From Armatimonadota bacterium (lineage in GTDB: Bacteria > Armatimonadota > Zipacnadia > Zipacnadales > FEN-943), in NCBI GenBank assembly GCA_026419655.1, contig JANZZA010000447.1, forward strand, positions 1 through 9,017: 9,017 nucleotides of DNA, read 5' to 3'. Shown one piece after another: positions 1-7,027 of the stretch. Each line of letters begins with the position of its first letter. Positions within the stretch are counted from its first letter, which is position 1. The notes beneath the pieces are model-generated. The model saw only the letters and a program-made list of their open reading frames with translations. It searched no databases and had not been told where the DNA came from. The position numbers were made by a program, and so were the translations under genes.

Positions 1-1606
1 TAAGCACAAACTCCGACGCCGCAACTTGTTCTTCAGACGCCGGGACCGCCTCCAGCCATCCCCACTCACCCTGGCTGGTGACGCGCGGCGCTAACTCAGT
101 GCTGGTAGCATCCCGCCCAACTGGCCTCCAGGTGGCCAAAAGCTCCGCCCCTGCGTCGCAAGAAATGCGCCACACTCCGGCAGGCAGGTAGCAAATTGTG
201 CGCCACGGCTGCTGCCGGGTGAAAGCCACCCGCCGCTGCCCGAAGGGTAGCCAGTCACTTGCAAAATCCTGCGAGAAACCAGCCGCCGCCCGCAGTTTCA
301 ACGGCTCCTCGCTCTGGCCCATCCAGCCACGGTAGCGCGCGGTCAGTCCAGCCAGGGTGCCTGTCCCCGCCTGGGCCACGTACCCAAGGCCGTTGGTGCC
401 GTGAGCCGCCTGCAACCATAGGAGGAAACCACAGGCGACTTGGGCTGCTTGAGGCGAATCCGCCTCCCCTGCATCATAGGGACCTCGCGCAACCCACTGC
501 TTCACGCAGCCGCCCACCTGCTTCCTTACATAGCCCTCCAGGTCCAGGACACCAAGAGGCCAGAGACCCTGCAGCCACGCCAGGCCCTGCGCTGACGACC
601 ACACCTGGCGCTGGGTCTGCTCTGCCTCGAAAGCCAGCGCCGACAGCAGCCAAGCCTCGCCCACCAGGCCGGCGATGGAGTGCTCCGGGCGCGCGTAGCC
701 TGCCAGAGGCGGCAGAAGGGCGTGGCCAATTTCGTGGGCCAGCTCGCGCAGCCATTCCTCCCCGGGCCGCAGGGCCGCCACCTGGTACAGGTACACGTCG
801 CCATTATCGTGCCCCCCACCAGCCGGCCCTCCCTCGCACAGCCACACGCGCACCGGCCCCTGACGGGCTGGCAAGCCCGGCCAGCACGCCAGATAAACGT
901 GAAATCTTGCGGCAATCCGCGCAAGACTCAATGCCAGAGGCCCGTAGTCGCGCCCGTCCCGACTCAGTATCTCGCTGGGGTAGTACACATCCGTAGCCCG
1001 CGCCAGCGTGCTGTCTGTGGCATCCCTCTGCACGAATACGTACACCACGCGGTTGAACTGGCACACCTCTCCCCTGTCCACTCCCGGAGGCACAACCCGG
1101 CGCACGGGCCCAGACGTGTGGCGCATCTCGGCTGGATACATGGCCGAGACGGTCACAGCAGCCTGCCGCGGCATGCCGTCTGGCCCGACCACCTGCAGGC
1201 GCGCAAACCGTACCGGCAAGGCCGCCAGATGCTCTAGCCGCAGTCGCGACGGAAACCTTTCGCCATAGAAAATGCTCTCCAATCGCTCGGAAGCATAACG
1301 GTTAGACGGCGCGAAGGTCAGCGCAGCAGCGTAATGCTCCACTGCGTCGTCCACACGGTTCTGCAGTTCGAAGACGTAGCCCAGGTTGTTGTGAAGCTCC
1401 GGGTCTGTGGGGAATCGCTTCAGTGCATCACTGAGCAGGGCAATGGCGTCGTCAAGCTTCTCCGCGGCAACGAGCTGACGGGCTTGCCTTAGAACTCCGG
1501 AAGTGCTGTCGGCGGGCTTCGGCTCGGCCCCGAAGCAAGCCGCCGCGACAAGAACTATTACCGCAGCCATCCAGCGCAGGCTGGATACCCCCAAGGGCTG
1601 TGCCAC
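1..1606 (-). CDS. Putative exported TPR-containing HExxH metallopeptidase, 3' end cut by the window edge
   Basis: The frame is open from a GTG at 1606 to base 1, giving 535 residues with no stop, so the C-terminus lies outside. Residues 1-24 (short basic start, hydrophobic run, then VAAAC) look like a signal peptide; Cys24 could be a lipoprotein site but has Ala at -3, so a weak lipobox. Residues 37-105 form about two TPR units. Residues 291-295 are HEIGH, a zinc-protease HExxH, and Glu317 in GLVGEAW lies 22 residues after the second His, fitting the third ligand of gluzincin or 'peptidase MA-like' proteins. The TPR would mediate protein contacts; the substrate is unknown. I infer an extracytoplasmic protease or a protease-fold protein. 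The start was chosen for the strong ribosome site and the better signal peptide; ATG at 1570 is the alternative. The gene starts 3 bases after the upstream stop, so translational coupling is likely. The class is fairly secure, the function is not. Confidence 0.8.
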   Translation of the reverse strand, partial: MAQPLGVSSLRWMAAVIVLVAAACFGAEPKPADSTSGVLRQARQLVAAEKLDDAIALLSDALKRFPTDPELHNNLGYVFELQNRVDDAVEHYAAALTFAPSNRYASERLESIFYGERFPSRLRLEHLAALPVRFARLQVVGPDGMPRQAAVTVSAMYPAEMRHTSGPVRRVVPPGVDRGEVCQFNRVVYVFVQRDATDSTLARATDVYYPSEILSRDGRDYGPLALSLARIAARFHVYLACWPGLPARQGPVRVWLCEGGPAGGGHDNGDVYLYQVAALRPGEEWLRELAHEIGHALLPPLAGYARPEHSIAGLVGEAWLLSALAFEAEQTQRQVWSSAQGLAWLQGLWPLGVLDLEGYVRKQVGGCVKQWVARGPYDAGEADSPQAAQVACGFLLWLQAAHGTNGLGYVAQAGTGTLAGLTARYRGWMGQSEEPLKLRAAAGFSQDFASDWLPFGQRRVAFTRQQPWRTICYLPAGVWRISCDAGAELLATWRPVGRDATSTELAPRVTSQGEWGWLEAVPASEEQVAASEFVL

Positions 1607-1623
1607 GGCTTAAGCCCCCTCCT
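1604..1623 (-). promoter_or_regulatory. Ribosome binding site that decides the GTG start of the metallopeptidase gene
   Basis: Read on the minus strand, AAGGAGGGGG is followed by CTTAAGCC and then GTG at 1606. The anti-16S match is near perfect and about 8 bases from the start if the downstream G run is used, 11 if AAGGAGG is used. It overlaps the last codons of the preceding gene, whose TAA is at 1612-1610. The in-frame ATG at 1570 has no comparable site. This supports the GTG start and coupled translation. Confidence 0.65.
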
Positions 1624-2572
1624 TACGGTGGCAGGAAATGCTCTGGATGATTGCAGCAATGCCCTCTTCGTCGGCCGGGTCTACAACTGCCTCAACGTGA
1701 TAGATTTTGTTGCCAGGCTCACATACCCAGGCTGCTCCTCGAAGCACATCAGGATAATGCCGGCCGAGCATCCTCAGCCCAATGGCCGCCAAATGCAGCC
1801 ACGGTATATTCGTTGGCCCGGCAATGGCCAAGCCCTGGTGCCCGTTGACCTGCACAGGCCTCAGCTCCACGCTGAAGCTTCGCCACTGCTTGCGGTTCTT
1901 ATCGCGAAGCCACTCCTCAAGACTAGTGTCGCGAAGAGCCACGTTAGCCAGACCCCACCGCGCAATCCGCAGGCGGTCGCGCCCGCGCTCGAAATCCAGC
2001 TCCAGCAGCCCCGTCAGAAGCCGCTGGCCCACCAGCCGGAAGCTCGTCGGCACCTCACACGAGAACTCGTACAGCGACCACAAGCATCGGTCTTCGTCAG
2101 GATGGTCATCAAGGCCGGCCAGCAGCTTCTCAGCCAGCTCCTGGACCTGCGCACCCACTGGCCCCATCGTTTGAAACAACATCGTCCGCTCACAGGTTCT
2201 GCAGTACCAGGCTGCCCCAAAGGCCTCCTGCTCGCCGCGCCAGTGGAAATAGCGCACGCTGCTTCGTTCCCGCGGCATCTTGAGACCGGACTTCGTGCTC
2301 TCGGCCACGTCTATTTTCCGCCCGTCGCGGCCCTTGGTGAGGCTTTGCAGATACCGGCTAACCACCCGCTCCACGTCCACGAAACCCCGATTCTGCGCCC
2401 ATTTTACTTCGAGCCGTGGCTGGTCAGGCCCATCAAGGCGAAAATAGCCTTCTTCGTACGTGCCCGTGAGAGCAGCAGGCGTCCACTCCGGGGGCACCAA
2501 AACCTTTATCCCCTGCCACCCAAAGGGCACCCAATCTCGCGGCACCTGTACTGGCCTGGCTTGCCTGGACAT
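1610..2572 (-). CDS. Hypothetical protein with two similar tandem domains
   Basis: This is a 320-residue protein that I do not recognise. It has no signal peptide or membrane segment, so it is probably cytoplasmic. By eye it contains an internal duplication: residues about 22-155 and 170-314 share the order of a beta-like VP-rich start (IKVLVPPEW at 22-30, SCEVPTSF at 171-178), a strand ending in a hydrophobic/basic pattern (LEVKW at 54-58, LRIARW at 201-206), a GAAW motif followed by x-Cys (119-124 and 279-284), and a closing amphipathic helix. Only the first half has a CxxC (Cys124, Cys127), possibly half a metal site. It lies 14 bases after rodA and 3 bases before the metallopeptidase gene, so it is almost certainly co-transcribed with both. 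The start ATG has only AAGG two bases upstream, a poor ribosome site, so translation may depend on coupling. Function unknown. Confidence 0.8.
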   Translation of the reverse strand: MSRQARPVQVPRDWVPFGWQGIKVLVPPEWTPAALTGTYEEGYFRLDGPDQPRLEVKWAQNRGFVDVERVVSRYLQSLTKGRDGRKIDVAESTKSGLKMPRERSSVRYFHWRGEQEAFGAAWYCRTCERTMLFQTMGPVGAQVQELAEKLLAGLDDHPDEDRCLWSLYEFSCEVPTSFRLVGQRLLTGLLELDFERGRDRLRIARWGLANVALRDTSLEEWLRDKNRKQWRSFSVELRPVQVNGHQGLAIAGPTNIPWLHLAAIGLRMLGRHYPDVLRGAAWVCEPGNKIYHVEAVVDPADEEGIAAIIQSISCHRKEGA

Positions 2573-2586
2573 GGCCTTAGAAAGCG

Positions 2587-3696
2587 CTACAAATCAAAAT
2601 CAATCCGCCGCCTGCGCACATATATGCTGTTCAGCAACCCAATGATTATCATGCATGCAAGCATGTGGCTACCACCGTAGCTGAGCAACGGAAGAGGCAT
2701 GCCCTTCACCGGCGCCAGCCCCAGGGTCATCCCCACATTCACAACTATGTGCACCCCCAGCACGCCTGTAAAGCCAGCCGCCAGCAGCCGCCCAAAAGAG
2801 TCCCTGGCCGTGGCGGCTATGGACAACCCGCGATAGAGCAGAAGTCCAAGCAGGGCGAGAGCACACAGGGCCCCAACAAGCCCCAGCTCCTCGGCCACCG
2901 CCGTGAAAACAAAGTCAGCCTCCTGGTCAGGTATGAAGTTGAGTTGGGTTTGGGTACCTCGCAGGTAACCCTGGCCCAGCAATCCGCCAGAACCTACCGC
3001 GATAAGCGCCTGCTTTACCTGCCAACCGGCACCCTGTGGGTCGGCATCCGGATTGATGAAGGCCAGCAGCCTCTCTTTCTGGTGTGGCCTGATAAGCCCC
3101 GCCGACCACGCGCCCACAAAACCCCAAACAAGCAGGGCTACCACCGCCACCAGATGCGCCGGCTGGGCACCGGCCACAAACAACATGCACAGCCATGCGC
3201 CCAGAAGCACCACCGGAGTGCCCATGTCGGGCTGCGCAGCAGCCAGCAGCATCGCCGGCGCCACCATAGCAAAGGTCGCCAGCACCGTCTTGCCGTCAAC
3301 GCTCGCCTCCTCCCGCCGCGACAAATACGCTGCCACCATTATTACCGCCGCGATTTTGGCAAGCTCCGTCGGCTGAAGGTGAAGCGGCCCAAGAGGAATC
3401 CAGCGCTGGGCCCCCCGTACTGTTGCCCCAGCCACCAATACCAGCGCCATCAGAAGCAGCGTGGTCAGGTAGAGACCCAGAGCGAGGGGCTGTAGTCGCG
3501 CATAGTCAAAAAGATTCATCACCACTAGAAGGCACAGCCCCAGTAACACCCACACCACCTGCAGCCAGTACCTGGGCAGCCCGCGGCCACCATCGCCATG
3601 GGTGCAACTGTAAATCATCGCAACCCCAAGCACCGCCAACAAAAGGGCCGCTCCCAAAAGCACCAGGTCACTCTTGACAAAAAAGATGCGAATCAT
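2587..3696 (-). CDS. rodA: RodA-type SEDS peptidoglycan glycosyltransferase
   Basis: The product is a 369-residue integral membrane protein of the SEDS family (RodA/FtsW/SpoVE), which polymerises lipid II into glycan strands, normally with a class B penicillin-binding protein. About ten hydrophobic segments are visible, first near 11-30 and last near 341-358. SEDS motifs include RWIPLGPLHLQPTELAKI (98-115), QPDMGT (155-160), the extracytoplasmic loop NFIPDQEADFVFTAVAEELG (253-272) and PVKGMPLPLLSYGGS (329-343). Asp261 in EADFVF aligns with the essential Asp of this loop in characterised RodA and FtsW. The loop and length fit RodA better than FtsW, and no division genes are nearby; no partner penicillin-binding protein or mreBCD is in the window. 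The ATG has GAGG two bases upstream, a tight spacing. It follows the LON-domain gene by 57 bases. Family certain; RodA versus FtsW likely. Confidence 0.93.
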   Translation of the reverse strand: MIRIFFVKSDLVLLGAALLLAVLGVAMIYSCTHGDGGRGLPRYWLQVVWVLLGLCLLVVMNLFDYARLQPLALGLYLTTLLLMALVLVAGATVRGAQRWIPLGPLHLQPTELAKIAAVIMVAAYLSRREEASVDGKTVLATFAMVAPAMLLAAAQPDMGTPVVLLGAWLCMLFVAGAQPAHLVAVVALLVWGFVGAWSAGLIRPHQKERLLAFINPDADPQGAGWQVKQALIAVGSGGLLGQGYLRGTQTQLNFIPDQEADFVFTAVAEELGLVGALCALALLGLLLYRGLSIAATARDSFGRLLAAGFTGVLGVHIVVNVGMTLGLAPVKGMPLPLLSYGGSHMLACMIIIGLLNSIYVRRRRIDFDL

Positions 3697-3753
3697 CGCC
3701 TCACGCTTGCCCGCCGCTCTTGCGCTGCAGCCACATACGAAAAAGCTCTCGTT

Positions 3754-4395
3754 TCAGTTATGCTCTGCCTTCCCAGGGTCTGACGGCACGGCCCTGGCAA
3801 ACAGCCGGAACTTTGCAATATCGGCCTTCAACAACTCAGCTTCAACCTGCAGCCTCTCGCGCGCGGTGACAATCTCCAACAACCGCTGGCGCACCGTCAA
3901 GTCTACCGCCAGATGCGCGGCCACCATATAAGAAAGCCTCGACGGCTGCGTCGGGATCTCCATGGTCGCGGCCATAGGCGCTACAAGCTGCGCCAGAAGC
4001 TTCAAGTGTTCACAGAACAGTTCGCGCACCCGCCCCACCAGCTCGGCTGGAGCATCGTCAATCTCCTTCAGTCCTGCGTAGTCCGCCTCAACCGAGGGAT
4101 ACGGCTCCTGGCTGACTGGCCCCGAAATGCGGAAACGGTGGCGCCCAATGCCGATAACACGCCACGAGCCCTCCTGTGCAGGCCAGGCGCGGGCGATTAT
4201 TACCTCAACGCCCACCGGGTGTGGGGTAGCCGGCCCCCCAACCTCCTTCCCCTCGGCTATGAGGGCGGTGCCGAAAAACCGCGGCCCCCGCAGCACTTCC
4301 TCCAGCATCTGCAGGTACCGGTCCTCAAAAATGGTGAGCACCACGGGCATCCATGGGTAGACTACGGAGTTTAGAGGCATTATGGGCAGGCGCAT
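3754..4395 (-). CDS. Stand-alone LON substrate-binding-domain protein
   Basis: The protein corresponds to the N-terminal substrate-recognition domain of Lon protease (LON/PUA-like family) without the AAA+ ATPase or Ser-Lys protease domains. The start LPIMPLNSVVYPWMPVVLTI is the classic opening, followed by IFEDRYLQML, then FFGTALIAEGKEVGG and WRVIGIGRHRFRI, the typical beta core. The C-terminal 100 residues form the usual helical bundle, with a likely coiled coil near the end. The length of 213 residues matches single-domain members, so this is a complete gene, not a broken lon. Stand-alone members have no well-fixed biochemical role; a peptide- or protein-binding adaptor is an inference. The start was set at ATG 4395 because GAGG lies six bases upstream; a GTG at 4428 and an ATG at 4410 are in frame but less well supported. 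It heads the minus-strand cluster with rodA. Confidence 0.88.
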   Translation of the reverse strand: MRLPIMPLNSVVYPWMPVVLTIFEDRYLQMLEEVLRGPRFFGTALIAEGKEVGGPATPHPVGVEVIIARAWPAQEGSWRVIGIGRHRFRISGPVSQEPYPSVEADYAGLKEIDDAPAELVGRVRELFCEHLKLLAQLVAPMAATMEIPTQPSRLSYMVAAHLAVDLTVRQRLLEIVTARERLQVEAELLKADIAKFRLFARAVPSDPGKAEHN

Positions 4396-4469
4396 ATCAT
4401 TCCTCAGCATCGCTGACTCGACTTGCACACAAACGCCCGCTTAGCTACTATGCTCTGTAGTGACCAGAA
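4396..4469. promoter_or_regulatory. Divergent intergenic region with a candidate plus-strand promoter
   Basis: This gap separates the minus-strand LON/rodA cluster from the plus-strand RtcB-like gene and must hold promoters for both unless transcription enters from elsewhere. On the plus strand TTGCAC (4423-4428) and TACTAT (4446-4451) are 17 bases apart, a partial sigma70-type match. Transcription would start near 4458, leaving about a 12-base leader with no clear ribosome site before ATG 4470. On the minus strand the only clear element is GAGG at 4405-4402, the ribosome site of the LON-domain gene. No clear operator palindrome is visible. Confidence 0.35.
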
Positions 4470-5654
4470 ATGACACCCGACGAGCTTTTCCACCGCGCCC
4501 AGGCCTCCGTTGTCTCCCTGTCCACCGCCGACGCAGCAGCCCAACTGGCCGAAGCCAACACCGCCTACGGCTTGGCTAAGATCATGGCTGCCCAGATGGC
4601 GCTGGGCCTCGAACCGCAGGCCTGTTTCATTGCAGGCCCAGACGCTACCATCACCCGCCACGCTCCCCGCTGGCTGGCGGGATTTGGATACGGCGGCAAG
4701 CTCTTCTGGGACTTCGGGCAGCCGGCTGTCGTACTCGATGCAAAGCCCAACGTGTGCGGGATGCTGGTCGGCGGCCTCCAGCATCAGCCTGACACCACTG
4801 CGGTCGGTGAAGCAGTCCAGGCGTTGCTATCTGAGCCAGCCGTGATTGATGGAGTAGCCGTGAAGTGGGATTTCGCGTCGGGCAACCATTTCATTGACGT
4901 ATTCGCTGCCCACGCCATGGCGCCCGATGTCGAGGTGCCCCCCTGGATTTTCATAGTCCACTCCTCTTGCCCAGAGCTCCGTCCACCCTCAGCCCTCGGG
5001 CCGGGACTTTACTACGACGCCTCGCCGGACCTGCTGGCAGCAGCGCAGGTTTTCGACACCCCCTGGGGACCTCTGCATGTGCTCCTCGGCCCCCAGGCTA
5101 CAGACTACCTCGACTTCCACGAAAGAGCCTCGGCCTTCGCCGCCGCCAAGCGTACCCTCGCCGCCGAACGCCTCTTCGGCGAATACTGCACCTTATTCAA
5201 CGGATTCCACCAGGGACTGCTGTCGGACTCCGAAATGCTCCTGGGCTGCCACCATTCCCTCTGGCCAGGCCTGCTACCCCTCACGCTCCGTCCCGACCTG
5301 CCTGCCTATTTAGTCCGCGGCCTGCCCAACCTTCGGGCAGACCTACTAGACGCCGGCATCTTCTCAGACCGCACGCCAGCCTATGTACTAGAGTGTGCTG
5401 CGCGCGCCAACATTGTACCACACGGCGGGGGCTACGCCCTCGAGGGCCTGCGCCGTCTTCGGCGCCACTGGGTCGTGGGCCCTGTCAGGTTCTTCGAGAT
5501 GGAGCGCGACACCGGTGCTTCCTGTGACCTCATCACCGACCCCACTTCCCTGCCCATGCGCTATCGCGGGCGCCAGGTGCTACTGCGAGCGATAGAATTC
5601 GGTCTTGCCCAGCCCGTCGTTCGCCTGGAGCCAATTCTCGTAGTCAAGGCCTGA
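4470..5654 (+). CDS. Highly divergent RtcB-like protein (RNA ligase fold, activity uncertain)
   Basis: RtcB enzymes use Mn2+ and GTP to join RNA 3'-phosphate or 2',3'-cyclic phosphate to 5'-OH through a guanylylated His. This 394-residue protein, close to the 408 of E. coli RtcB, shows RtcB landmarks in order: a Cys motif PNVCG (93-97, Cys96), SGNHFIDV (137-144, His140), VHSS (163-166, His164), CHHS (260-263), PHGGG (317-321, His318) and a C-terminal PVVRLEPILVVKA (382-394, Lys393). The His262 to His318 distance of 56 equals that between E. coli His281 and His337. Deviations by eye: the metal Asp three before the Cys is Pro93, HSGSRG becomes HSSCPE, and HGAGR becomes HGGGY, so RNA-contact arginines appear lost. 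Neither rtcA nor an archease gene is nearby. It may be an RtcB paralogue with altered substrate or no ligase activity. The gene is cytoplasmic, monocistronic, and has no good ribosome site before ATG 4470. Confidence 0.72.
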   Translation: MTPDELFHRAQASVVSLSTADAAAQLAEANTAYGLAKIMAAQMALGLEPQACFIAGPDATITRHAPRWLAGFGYGGKLFWDFGQPAVVLDAKPNVCGMLVGGLQHQPDTTAVGEAVQALLSEPAVIDGVAVKWDFASGNHFIDVFAAHAMAPDVEVPPWIFIVHSSCPELRPPSALGPGLYYDASPDLLAAAQVFDTPWGPLHVLLGPQATDYLDFHERASAFAAAKRTLAAERLFGEYCTLFNGFHQGLLSDSEMLLGCHHSLWPGLLPLTLRPDLPAYLVRGLPNLRADLLDAGIFSDRTPAYVLECAARANIVPHGGGYALEGLRRLRRHWVVGPVRFFEMERDTGASCDLITDPTSLPMRYRGRQVLLRAIEFGLAQPVVRLEPILVVKA

Positions 5655-5667
5655 GCCAGCCAAAGTC

Positions 5668-5688
5668 ACGCGCCGCAAAAGGGCGCGT
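5668..5688. terminator. GC-rich hairpin just after the RtcB-like gene
   Basis: ACGCGCC (5668-5674) and GGCGCGT (5682-5688) pair perfectly over 7 bp with a 7-base loop containing AAAA. It starts 13 bases after the TGA of the RtcB-like gene. No T tract follows, so intrinsic termination by this hairpin alone is uncertain; it could instead protect the mRNA 3' end. Confidence 0.4.
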
Positions 5689-5725
5689 ACAGTGGAAACA
5701 GCACGAAAAAGTTTGGGAAGGGGGT

Positions 5726-5760
5726 TTGGGGGACAACCCTTTTTAAAGGGTTTCCCCCAA
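5726..5760. terminator. Long palindrome between convergent genes, probable bidirectional terminator
   Basis: TTGGGGG (5726-5732) pairs with CCCCCAA (5754-5760) and AACCCTTT (5735-5742) with AAAGGGTT (5745-5752), around a TT loop and a small internal mismatch (AC against T). The stem is about 15 bp. It lies between the stop of the RtcB-like gene (5654) and that of proB (5849), as expected for a shared terminator. For proB transcripts a TTTTT run (complement of 5706-5710) follows the stem after about 15 bases; on the plus strand no T run follows. An outer GGGAA (5715-5719) could also pair with TTCCC (5768-5772). The rest of the 5655-5848 gap shows nothing else I can name. Confidence 0.6.
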
Positions 5761-5848
5761 TAAGAAGTTCCCTTGCGTTCTCTCCGTCCCAGGCAGCTTT
5801 TTGGGTTCCACTTTCACAAAACCGGCCAGTCCAACGGGGACGGGCCGT

Positions 5849-7006
5849 TTAGGTGGCCCTTTGCGGCTGGTGAGGAGCAGTCACGACCATATTATCGCGA
5901 TGGACAGCCTCGTCGTCGCCCCGGCGCCCCAGGATCCTCTCCACGTCTCGCGTGCGGTGACCGGCTATTCGGCGCAGCTCCTCGGCGCTGTAAGACACCA
6001 GGCCCCTGGCCAGTTCCTCTCCCTCTGGGCCGCGCACAATCACCACGTCCCCGCGTGAAAAGTCGCCACGCACTTCCCGCACGCCTACAGGAAGCAGAGA
6101 GGCGCCGTCCTCGGCCAGCAAGGCCCTCTTGGCCCCTTCATCCACCACCAGCTCACCGCTCGGTTCGGCCGTCGTAGCCAACCAGGCCTTCCGCGCCTCC
6201 ATTGGCGGCCCTGGCACGAACACAGTACCCAGCCGCTCACCGTCGAGGAGGCGCACCACGACTCCAGGCTCGCGCCCGTCCCCAATCACGACCACAATGC
6301 CACACTCGGCGGCCATCCGCGCCGCCTCCAGCTTGGCGCTCATGCCCCCGGCCGATTCTGTACCTCCCGTCCCGCCGGCACACCCCGAAAGGTCCTGCCC
6401 CGGCAGCACAGCCGGTACCAGCCGAGCATTTGCATCCTGCCGCGGGTCGCCCGTCAGCAAACCGGGCTGGTCCGACAAAAACACCAGCGCATCGGCCCGC
6501 ACCTTTATGGCCACCAGGGCCGCCAGCCGGTCATTTTCCCCAAAAGTAATGCCCTCGATAGAGACGCTGTCGTTTTCGTTGATGACCGGCACGGCCCCCT
6601 GGCGGAGCAGAGTCTCCAGGGTATTTCGGACGTTGAGATACCGCTCGCGGTGGGTCATATCCTCGGCGGTGAGAAGAAGCTGCGCCGGGATGAGGCCGTG
6701 AGGCGCGAAGGCCTCAGCATAATGCAGCATAAGCTCGGGCTGGCCGATGGCCGCCATGGCCTGCCGCGCACTCACCGACCCCCGCCCTACGTGGGCCAGG
6801 GCACGCCGCCCCAGGTGCACGGCACCTGACGTGACCAGGACCGTTTCGACTCCTCGCTGCCGCAACTGGGCCACCTGACCGGCCAGGTCATTCAGGAAGG
6901 CACGGTTCACGCCCCCTTCCCGCGCAGCTACTATCCGCGTGCCCACCTTCACGACTATACGCCGCGCCTTAGCCAGTTGGTCTCGCGCCCGCCTTTCCTC
7001 GTCCAT
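5849..7006 (-). CDS. proB: Glutamate 5-kinase with C-terminal PUA domain
   Basis: ProB phosphorylates L-glutamate with ATP to L-glutamyl 5-phosphate, the first step of proline synthesis in the cytoplasm. The 385 residues show the amino-acid kinase domain: VVKVGTRIV (18-26), VTSGAV (58-63), VINENDSVS (141-149), FGENDRLAALVA (155-166), LSDQPGLLTGDPR (177-189) and GGMSAKLEAA (220-229). A PUA domain occupies roughly 285-362, with SRGDVVIVRG and ARGLVSYSAEEL as its signature, as in E. coli-type ProB. About 20 residues beyond the PUA domain are poorly conserved in character. The gene begins 21 bases after the proA stop, with AAGGA just before ATG 7006, so the two are surely co-transcribed. ProB is classically inhibited by proline at the kinase domain; the sequence alone does not show whether this one is. 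Confidence 0.96.
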   Translation of the reverse strand: MDEERRARDQLAKARRIVVKVGTRIVAAREGGVNRAFLNDLAGQVAQLRQRGVETVLVTSGAVHLGRRALAHVGRGSVSARQAMAAIGQPELMLHYAEAFAPHGLIPAQLLLTAEDMTHRERYLNVRNTLETLLRQGAVPVINENDSVSIEGITFGENDRLAALVAIKVRADALVFLSDQPGLLTGDPRQDANARLVPAVLPGQDLSGCAGGTGGTESAGGMSAKLEAARMAAECGIVVVIGDGREPGVVVRLLDGERLGTVFVPGPPMEARKAWLATTAEPSGELVVDEGAKRALLAEDGASLLPVGVREVRGDFSRGDVVIVRGPEGEELARGLVSYSAEELRRIAGHRTRDVERILGRRGDDEAVHRDNMVVTAPHQPQRAT

Positions 7007-7027
7007 TTCCTTCGGTGCCGCCTGTCT

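Noticed and set aside
259..1268. Long plus-strand reading frames (259-996, 680-1237, 1008-1268)
   Set aside because: They lie opposite the continuous minus-strand metallopeptidase frame. Their translations are proline- and arginine-rich with no recognisable motif, as expected for the complement of GC-rich coding DNA.
1568..1570. ATG 1570 as the start of the metallopeptidase gene
   Set aside because: It lacks a good ribosome site and would remove the basic start of the signal peptide. GTG 1606 has AAGGAGG upstream and a complete signal-peptide layout.
1628..3495. Plus-strand reading frames of 350 and 276 codons opposite the hypothetical gene and rodA
   Set aside because: The minus strand encodes an unmistakable RodA and a contiguous neighbour; the plus-strand translations are low-complexity antisense products.
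3697..3753. Small open frame of 11 codons in the gap before rodA
   Set aside because: ATG at about 3737 runs to a TGA just before rodA, but it is too short and featureless to support; it could be a leader, but nothing shows it.
3754..4395. Broken lon protease gene
   Set aside because: The domain is complete at both ends and has the length of stand-alone LON-domain proteins. No AAA+ or protease remnant follows; the next gene is rodA.
4396..4428. GTG 4428 as the start of the LON-domain gene
   Set aside because: The 11 extra residues precede the canonical LON opening, and GAGG is well placed for ATG 4395. The longer form cannot be fully excluded.
5715..5750. G-quadruplex in the G-rich run before the palindrome
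   Set aside because: Only three G tracts lie close together; the fourth is 15 bases further on and is needed for the hairpin stem.
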